Shown: in pieces, positions 7,725 through 12,455 of the stretch
How the letters are laid out: each line of letters begins with the position of its first letter
Numbering within the stretch: the stretch's first letter is position 1
Source: JBBTWO01 sp038062745
Lineage (GTDB): Bacteria > Patescibacteriota > Microgenomatia > UBA8517
NCBI GenBank assembly: GCA_038062745.1
Contig: JBBTWO010000038.1
Location: 1 to 12,455, forward strand
Reading direction: 5' to 3'
Length of the DNA: 12,455 nt
Made by a program: the position numbers and the translations under genes
Notes under the pieces: generated by a model
Database searches by the model: none
What the model was told of the DNA's origin: nothing
The model's input: only the letters and a program-made list of their open reading frames with translations

Positions 7725-8249
7725 ATGTCTGACACTGATCCATTGGGAAATATTGAAAGTGCCTTAACGCAATTAAATAAAATTAAGCAAGATATTTTTA
7801 TTGCCAAAGAAAATGCTCCGATCTCAAAGGAAGACTTTGAAGCAAAAGTAAAAGATATTAAAAACGGAGGATGGAGAAATCAATTTTTACCAAAAAACGG
7901 GGCAGTTGTTATTGAAGATCCACATTTATATCAACTAACTTGCAATTACTTGGGAATTGTTAATAACGATCATCATGGAGAAAAACACGAACTTAAGCAT
8001 AGATGGTTGGCAGAAGAACATAACCCTAAAAATGTTAATTTTGTTATTGTGTGTGGGCCTCAAATTGAAATCGGTGGTCAAATGAGGCCAGTGTATTTTT
8101 CTTTCATGAGGTTTGATATTGATGAGGACAAAACAAAAGACAGAAATAATGAAATTGAAATTTTAGCTGACATTTCTGATGTTGGTGATGGGATGTCTAC
8201 TAGCGATATTTTAAATGTTTTGGCTAATCTGAAGCGTGACCCTAAATAG
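7725..8249 (+). CDS. Hypothetical soluble protein with His-rich cluster
   Basis: I do not recognise this 174-residue protein. It has no signal peptide or membrane helix and appears cytoplasmic. The first 45 residues are predicted mainly helical and charged. The middle holds a dense histidine and acidic cluster, NDHHGEKHELKHRW (81-94), plus His99, which could bind a metal. Two hydrophobic strands follow (NFVIVCGPQIEI at 105-116 and PVYFSFMRFDI at 122-132), then an acidic, helical C-terminus. The alternation of strands and helices suggests a small alpha/beta domain. It stands alone between divergent dedA and the convergent VanW gene, so context gives no functional clue. Its own perfect -10 box at standard spacing, normal codon use and 8-bp tail overlap with the next gene support that it is real. 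Confidence 0.75.
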   Translation: MSDTDPLGNIESALTQLNKIKQDIFIAKENAPISKEDFEAKVKDIKNGGWRNQFLPKNGAVVIEDPHLYQLTCNYLGIVNNDHHGEKHELKHRWLAEEHNPKNVNFVIVCGPQIEIGGQMRPVYFSFMRFDIDEDKTKDRNNEIEILADISDVGDGMSTSDILNVLANLKRDPK

Positions 8250-10005
8250 CAGTTCCTCTTAAATAAACGGCAGCCCAGGGTCTGTAAACTGACGTAAATG
8301 TCTTTTTGTATATTTCCTTCCCATCTTTGGTAACTGTATAGTCAAAAACTGTTTTTGCCCCCCAGGCTTTGTGTTCAACTTGTTTTACAGTTCCCAGTGG
8401 TAGGGTTGGGTCGTCTTGGTAAACATCTGGTGGTGGAGCGGTTTGGCTTAATATTTTGGGCTTAGTGACGGTTGACACCCTGCTGTCGTTAGTTCCATAC
8501 AATTCAAACACTAGAGTGAAATTTTTACTATCAGCTTTAGCCTGAATAAGAATGTGACCCGGTGTGTTATTGGTAAATTTCAAGTCAGTTGTTGGCGTAA
8601 AGATGGTTGCATCCAGTCCTGGCCCTGAATCCTGTTCATAATAACCAACGCGGTAAGCATGAGCTTGACGCTCATTAATTGGTAGTCCGGCGTTTAAAGC
8701 AGCTCTAAAAATAGTAGTAGACACCTGACAAACTCCACCACCATCTCCTAAAACTGTTTTACCTGATTGAATAACATAGGCTTCTTGAAAACCAGAGAGT
8801 TTAGAAATATCGCCAATGGCATTATTGAAAGAGAATGTCTCTCCAGGCTTAATAAGAACACCGTTTAAGCGAGAAGTTGCCAGAGCAATATTATACACAC
8901 GCGATGGAATTGAACCTCTGTAAAGGGAAGTCCCTCGACCGATTAATTCCTTAATACCTAAATTGTTGACATCCTCAGTTTGAACTTCTGGTTGCTTAGT
9001 CTCAACTGGAATTGTTAATGTTAATTCATTCTGGTCACTTATTTCTAAACTGGCTAGAGACTCAGTTATCAATTTACTTAAGTCTTCAGTTTTAACCACA
9101 ACTCCACTTTTGGCAGGAGCAAATTCTTTTACTTTTCCATCCTCAAAAGAAAAAGTAGAGTTTTGAGGATCACGGTTAATTTTCTTGGCAATATCGGAAG
9201 TAATTGTTTGAATCTGACTAGTGTTGTATTTTACTTTTGGATCAATCAAAGCAAGTAATTTCGCTTTAGTGAAATTGAATTGCTCAAACTCAAATGTTAA
9301 TTTTAGGCCTTTCCCCTTTAACTTTTCGGCGCGTTGTTTAAATTCTAATTCTTGAGTCGGACTAAGAGTTGGATCGATATTCTTTTTATCGACATTTATT
9401 TTTGAAAAATCTAAGTTTGCCAAATGCTGGCCAATGTCCAATCTTAATTTTAGTTCGTCTATCTCCACTCCTTGCTTACCAGAATTAATGACAATCGTGT
9501 CGTTGTTTAGGGTTGCTGAGGGGTAAACTGTTTCTGTTTCTAGTACTCCCGAGATAACCGAAATATTTTTTGCTAATGCTTGTTCGTTTAAGTCAACATT
9601 AAAACCAAGATTTGTTTTTTTAGTTAAAGCAGTAATAATTTGGGAAGCGTCAAATACAGGATTCCCAGACCTGCCTTGTTTGTAGGCTTTTAATGCCGTG
9701 TTTTCGGTGTTGTAATTAACATCAATTGAATCTTGGGGAATGGTAAATTCTTGATCTGTCGAGACAACGACAATGTCAGCTGTTTGGCTGGCTTTTGTTT
9801 TAAGTTGAGTATTCGCTTGTTGGAGAGTCAGTTTTGACAAATCCACCCCAGCAACGCTAATACCGGGATAGATTTTATCTTGATAGTAGAATTGAAATCC
9901 AGCAATTGGTATGAGAACTAGTAATAAAACAACACAAACAACAATAATCAGTCTTTTACTGACTTTAAAAGTGAATTTAAAATTTGCTGGCTTTTTTGCT
10001 GTCAC
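8242..10005 (-). CDS. VanW-domain cell-surface protein with PG_binding_4-like repeats and G5-like C-terminus
   Basis: With the GTG at 10005 the product has 587 residues. A basic N-terminus (AKKPANFKFTFKVSKR) leads into one membrane helix (about 19-40). Then come two peptidoglycan-binding-like (PG_binding_4/YoaR type) regions, about 47-159, beginning PGISVAGVDLSKLTLQQA, and about 235-333. The VanW domain (about 356-467) contains GRGTSLYRGS, KPGETFSFNNAIG and GDGGGVCQVSTTIFRAA (420-436). A G5-like domain at about 540-584 ends the protein. It is probably anchored with the bulk outside, contacting the cell wall. VanW domains occur in some vancomycin-resistance clusters, but their role is unknown; this architecture is common in Gram-positive and CPR surface proteins and does not imply resistance. 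A TTG start at 10044 would add 13 residues and overlap the divergent gene; it is less likely because TACAGT lies 5 nt before the GTG. The tail overlaps the convergent 174-residue gene by 8 bp. Confidence 0.9.
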   Translation of the reverse strand: MTAKKPANFKFTFKVSKRLIIVVCVVLLLVLIPIAGFQFYYQDKIYPGISVAGVDLSKLTLQQANTQLKTKASQTADIVVVSTDQEFTIPQDSIDVNYNTENTALKAYKQGRSGNPVFDASQIITALTKKTNLGFNVDLNEQALAKNISVISGVLETETVYPSATLNNDTIVINSGKQGVEIDELKLRLDIGQHLANLDFSKINVDKKNIDPTLSPTQELEFKQRAEKLKGKGLKLTFEFEQFNFTKAKLLALIDPKVKYNTSQIQTITSDIAKKINRDPQNSTFSFEDGKVKEFAPAKSGVVVKTEDLSKLITESLASLEISDQNELTLTIPVETKQPEVQTEDVNNLGIKELIGRGTSLYRGSIPSRVYNIALATSRLNGVLIKPGETFSFNNAIGDISKLSGFQEAYVIQSGKTVLGDGGGVCQVSTTIFRAALNAGLPINERQAHAYRVGYYEQDSGPGLDATIFTPTTDLKFTNNTPGHILIQAKADSKNFTLVFELYGTNDSRVSTVTKPKILSQTAPPPDVYQDDPTLPLGTVKQVEHKAWGAKTVFDYTVTKDGKEIYKKTFTSVYRPWAAVYLRGTAI

Positions 10006-10010
10006 AGGTA

Positions 10011-10016
10011 ACTGTA
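10011..10016 (-). promoter_or_regulatory. Putative -10 box of the VanW-domain gene
   Basis: On the minus strand TACAGT (4 of 6, keeping the key first two and last T positions) ends 5 nt before GTG at 10005. It supports that start codon. It overlaps the candidate -10 box TATGAT of the divergent gene by two bases. Confidence 0.35.
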
Positions 10017-10025
10017 TGATAACAT
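10015..10025 (+). promoter_or_regulatory. Putative -10 region of the solute-binding protein gene
   Basis: Two overlapping candidates precede the ATG at 10033: TATGAT at 10015-10020 (5 of 6 matches, 12 nt before the ATG) and TAACAT at 10020-10025 (4 of 6, 7 nt before). Either would give a transcript with a leader of only a few bases or none. There is no Shine-Dalgarno sequence. Confidence 0.35.
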
Positions 10026-10032
10026 TAAACGT

Positions 10033-11589
10033 ATGAATGACCAACCTGTCCAGCCTGCCCCTCAGGCACCAATCAATCCATCACCTCAACCACCAGTAAC
10101 AAGCGAACCAAGAAATATTTTTGTAACTGAAGAAATTAGCACACCCCCCATATCTACTGTTTCTTTGCCAACCATGCCTGTCAATGATGGAATTGATCCA
10201 CCACCTCCGCCAACCAACGCAACGGTTCAACCGGCAGATTTTGATTCTGGCAAAAAGGGAATGAGTTTGAAATTTCCCTTAATAATTTTGGTGATTTTAG
10301 TATTCCTTGCCGCTATTGGATTTGGAGTTTGGAAATTTGTTTTACCTATGCTTTCGGGAAAATCCCTAGTAACACAGAAAGAAACTACAATTACTTGGTG
10401 GGGATTATGGGAAGACCAGCTTTCGGTTTCGCCAATCATTAGTGAGTACCAAGCTGCTCATCCAAATGTGAAAATAAATTATGTTAAACAATCTCCCCAA
10501 GATTATCGAGAGCGGTTAACCAATTCTTTGGCCAAAGGAAATGGTCCCGACATTTTTTCCTTTCATAACTCCTGGGTGCCAATGTTTAAAAACGATTTAG
10601 ATGTGGTTCCAGCAAGTGTTATGAGTGTTGAAGATTTTAACAAAAATTATTATCCGGTAATGACGGCCGACTTAGGTTTGGGAAATGGACTGGCTGGAAT
10701 TCCCAGAGAATATGATGGTTTGGCCTTGTTTGTAAATGAAGAGCTTTTCAATCAACAAGGAAAAACTGTTCCAAAAACCTGGGATGAACTGCGGGAAACT
10801 GCCAGAAGTTTAACCATTAAAGATGAAACTGGAAACATTAAACAAGCAGGAGTAGCACTTGGCAGAACCGAAAACGTCGATCATTGGCAGGAAATTTTAG
10901 CCCTTTTGATGATTCAAAATGGCGTTAGAATGAATAATCCTGCCGGTCAAAACGCCACCGATGCCTTGTCATTTTTTAGCGCATTTTCAGCAATTGATGG
11001 AGTTTGGGATCAAACACTTCCTCCTTCAACTATTGCCTTCTCATCAGGGAAAGCGGCAATGTACTTGGGATCCTCTTGGAGAGTTTTTGAAATTAAACAA
11101 CAAAATCCGACTCTAAAATTCAAAGTTGCTCCAGTTCCCCAATTGGCAAAAATAAGCGCTTCTGATCCAGATGTCTCGTATGCTACTTATTGGGTAGACG
11201 GAGTTTGGAAGAGAAGTGAAAATAAAGCTGCCGCTTGGGAATTTGTAAAATATCTTTCCAGTCAAGAAACACTTCAGAAAATGTATACAGAAAGTGCCAA
11301 AACAAGATTATTTGGTATGCCATATCCACGAGTTGATATGGCAAGTTTAGTTTCAACTGACCCAATAGTTTCAGTTTTTGTTACCCAAGCCCCAGCTGCT
11401 AAAAGTTGGTATTTGCAAAGCCGAACCTTTGATGGAGTGACAGGAATTAATAGCCAGATTAATAAATATTTTGAAGATGCAATCAATGCTCTAAATACTG
11501 GTAAACGAGCAGATGATGTTTTGCTAACTGTAAATAAAGGAGTTATTCAGGTATTATCCAGCTATGGCCTTGTCTCCCAAACTCAGTAA
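10033..11589 (+). CDS. Membrane-anchored extracellular solute-binding protein (family 1, sugar-type)
   Basis: The 518-residue product begins with a proline-rich, disordered segment (1-70, including PPPPP at 56-60). A basic stretch (GKKGMSLK) and one membrane helix (about 81-107) follow. The solute-binding domain then runs to the end. It is recognised as ABC family 1 (carbohydrate type) from ITWWGLWED (120-128), EYQAAHPNVKINYV, LAKGNGPDIFSFHNSWV (166-182), GIPREYDGLALFVNEELF, KTWDELRETARSLT and FSSGKAAMYLGSSW. Charge distribution puts the N-terminus inside and the binding domain outside. There is no lipobox, so the protein is held by the helix instead of the usual lipid anchor. No permease or ATPase gene is in the window, so the transporter partner, if any, is elsewhere, and the ligand cannot be read from sequence. 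The last 26 bases overlap the next gene. Confidence 0.93.
   Translation: MNDQPVQPAPQAPINPSPQPPVTSEPRNIFVTEEISTPPISTVSLPTMPVNDGIDPPPPPTNATVQPADFDSGKKGMSLKFPLIILVILVFLAAIGFGVWKFVLPMLSGKSLVTQKETTITWWGLWEDQLSVSPIISEYQAAHPNVKINYVKQSPQDYRERLTNSLAKGNGPDIFSFHNSWVPMFKNDLDVVPASVMSVEDFNKNYYPVMTADLGLGNGLAGIPREYDGLALFVNEELFNQQGKTVPKTWDELRETARSLTIKDETGNIKQAGVALGRTENVDHWQEILALLMIQNGVRMNNPAGQNATDALSFFSAFSAIDGVWDQTLPPSTIAFSSGKAAMYLGSSWRVFEIKQQNPTLKFKVAPVPQLAKISASDPDVSYATYWVDGVWKRSENKAAAWEFVKYLSSQETLQKMYTESAKTRLFGMPYPRVDMASLVSTDPIVSVFVTQAPAAKSWYLQSRTFDGVTGINSQINKYFEDAINALNTGKRADDVLLTVNKGVIQVLSSYGLVSQTQ
11552..11557 (+). promoter_or_regulatory. Putative internal -10 box for the nucleotidyltransferase gene
   Basis: TATTAT (5 of 6) lies inside the end of the solute-binding protein gene and stops 6 nt before the ATG at 11564. 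This is the same spacing as at 131 and 7725. It may give the overlapping downstream gene its own leaderless transcript. Confidence 0.4.
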
Positions 11590-12373
11590 AGCACAGATTG
11601 CCTCCGTTTATTATCACAGCAAATTTGATTACCCGCTAACATTTTCAGATTTAAAAAAGTGGCAAGCTGATTTTAAAGTGGGTAGCACAAAAAACATTAA
11701 AGTAAGAACAAAAAAGATAAGCAAGGAGAAGTATTTCTTTATTGGTGGTGACCAAGCAATAAATAGACGCATAAAAAGACAAATCCAATCGAAAAAGAAA
11801 CTTCAAATTGCCAAAAAGGCTGCTGTCTTTTTAAAACACATTCCAACTATTAAGTTTGTAGGAATAACCGGTTCACTGGCAATGTTTAATGCTGATACCA
11901 CTTCTGATATTGATTTAATGATTATTACGACAAGTGGAACTCTGTGGTTGACTCGAGGGATAAGTTTAGTACTGCTTAAATTGTTTGGCTATAACTTAAG
12001 AAAGTCAGGGGATAAGATAGAGAAAGATAAATTGTGTTTGAATTTATGGCTTGAAGAAACAGATTTAAAATGGCAACAAAAAAATGAATTTATCGCTCAC
12101 GAAATTGCTCAAATAAACCCCCTTATTAATAAAGACAAAACGTTTGAGAGATTCCTGTCGAAAAACAGCTGGATAGTAAAATTTTGGCCAAATGCAGTGA
12201 AAATCTCAAAACCACCTTCAGGGTCTCACCCTGAAGGTGAGAAGATACCACGACTTCAGTCGTGGAGCTTCATAGAGAATGTTGCTTTCAAACTTCAATA
12301 TTTATATATGAAGAAAAAAATTACAACTGAAGTTGTTAGTTTAACTCGAGCCCAATTTCATCCTGCGAAGTAA
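11564..12373 (+). CDS. Nucleotidyltransferase-domain protein carrying an in-frame palindromic insert
   Basis: The 269-residue product has an N-terminal segment that could be a small winged-helix-like domain (KAQIASVYYHSKFDYPLTFSDLKKW region, residues 9-33). A DNA polymerase beta-type nucleotidyltransferase core follows, seen in GITGSLAMFNADTTSDIDLM (100-119): Gly-Ser at 103-104 and metal-binding Asp115 and Asp117, followed by IITTSGTLWLTRG. A third catalytic acidic residue is likely near CLNLWLEE (158-165). The substrate is unknown; the family includes enzymes that transfer nucleotides to antibiotics, tRNA or proteins. Residues about 217-236 are encoded by two strong palindromes and look like an inserted element read in frame. 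The family-like FIENVAFKLQYLYMKKK stretch resumes directly after it. The gene overlaps the upstream stop by 26 nt, and its own TAA abuts the stop of the convergent gene with no gap. Confidence 0.82.
   Translation: MALSPKLSKAQIASVYYHSKFDYPLTFSDLKKWQADFKVGSTKNIKVRTKKISKEKYFFIGGDQAINRRIKRQIQSKKKLQIAKKAAVFLKHIPTIKFVGITGSLAMFNADTTSDIDLMIITTSGTLWLTRGISLVLLKLFGYNLRKSGDKIEKDKLCLNLWLEETDLKWQQKNEFIAHEIAQINPLINKDKTFERFLSKNSWIVKFWPNAVKISKPPSGSHPEGEKIPRLQSWSFIENVAFKLQYLYMKKKITTEVVSLTRAQFHPAK
12213..12239. repeat. Perfect 12-bp inverted repeat (hairpin 1)
   Basis: CACCTTCAGGGT and its exact reverse complement ACCCTGAAGGTG flank a 3-base loop (CTC). The element is more G+C-rich than its surroundings. On the minus strand it is followed by GTTTTGAGATTTT, so it could work as an intrinsic terminator for the gene ending at 12374. 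It resembles palindromes associated with REP elements or IS200/IS605-type ends; that link is inference. Confidence 0.85.
12241..12271. repeat. Inverted repeat with outer GAAG/CTTC arms (hairpin 2)
   Basis: CCACGACT (12248-12255) pairs exactly with AGTCGTGG (12258-12265) around a 2-base centre; a 7-bp stem with a TTCA tetraloop is the realistic fold. GAAG (12241-12244) and CTTC (12268-12271) extend the stem across a small internal loop. It lies one base after hairpin 1. The pair makes a 59-bp unit typical of paired REP-like hairpins. Confidence 0.8.
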
Positions 12374-12455
12374 TTATTGCTCGGTTTCAATACATAGAAA
12401 AGCTTCACCAAATTTTCTGCGTTCTTGTCTATTAAGATCCCCACCGTCGATTAAA
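12374..12455 (-). CDS. C-terminal end of an unidentified protein (partial, runs off the window)
   Basis: Reading the minus strand from the window edge gives an open frame of 26 residues ending ERRKFGEAFLCIETEQ and TAA at 12376-12374. The start lies beyond the window. The peptide is too short to identify. Support is indirect: the frame is open to the edge, its composition looks like protein, and its stop abuts the stop of the convergent nucleotidyltransferase gene, matching the tight tail-to-tail packing elsewhere in the window. Confidence 0.5.
   Translation of the reverse strand, partial: LIDGGDLNRQERRKFGEAFLCIETEQ

Noticed and set aside
8242..10005. VanW domain as evidence of a vancomycin-resistance cluster
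   Set aside because: No vanA/H/X/S/R-type genes are present; VanW domains are common in surface proteins without any resistance role.
10042..10044. TTG start for the VanW-domain protein
   Set aside because: It would overlap the divergent gene by 12 bp and lie upstream of the candidate promoter; GTG at 10005 has a -10 box at the usual distance. Kept as an alternative.

Overview
This A+T-rich, gene-dense window looks like a chromosomal stretch from a Candidate Phyla Radiation (Patescibacteria) bacterium, most likely Microgenomates-like. The assignment rests on gene content: a large DUF4012 membrane protein, a VanW/peptidoglycan-binding-like/G5 surface protein, a membrane-anchored solute-binding protein with a proline-rich cytoplasmic tail, and a short valyl-tRNA synthetase lacking the C-terminal coiled coil. 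TGA is used as a stop (end of tsaD), so the UGA-glycine code of Gracilibacteria and Absconditabacteria does not apply. No CRISPR array, rRNA, tRNA or intact transposase gene is visible.

Layout. Positions 131-3460 (+) hold a DUF4012 protein fused to a degenerate nucleotide-sugar epimerase-like domain, then ribosomal protein bL25. Positions 3464-7690 (-) read from right to left as a DedA-family membrane protein, tsaD, valS and a small one-TPR membrane protein. At 7725-8249 (+) is an unrecognised 174-residue protein. At 8242-10005 (-) is the VanW-domain protein. Positions 10033-12373 (+) hold the anchored solute-binding protein and an overlapping nucleotidyltransferase-domain gene. At 12374-12455 (-) is the tail of a gene that leaves the window. 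The genes fall into two groups: translation (bL25, TsaD, ValRS) and cell envelope (DUF4012, DedA, VanW, solute-binding protein). No single dedicated pathway or novel multi-gene defence or mobile system is evident.

Two patterns stand out. First, most transcription-unit starts carry a -10-like hexamer only 5-7 nt before the start codon and have no Shine-Dalgarno sequence, which suggests largely leaderless mRNAs. This pattern also argues for revising two start codons (DedA to ATG at 7690; VanW protein to GTG at 10005). Second, two adjacent, nearly perfect hairpins (12213-12265) lie inside the nucleotidyltransferase reading frame. They look like a REP/IS200-IS605-type palindromic element that became coding sequence, and one of them could also act as a terminator for the opposing gene.

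The genome is very compact: all three tail-to-tail junctions have 0-3 nt between genes or overlap by 8 bp, and both head-to-head junctions hold overlapping divergent promoters within about 30 bp.
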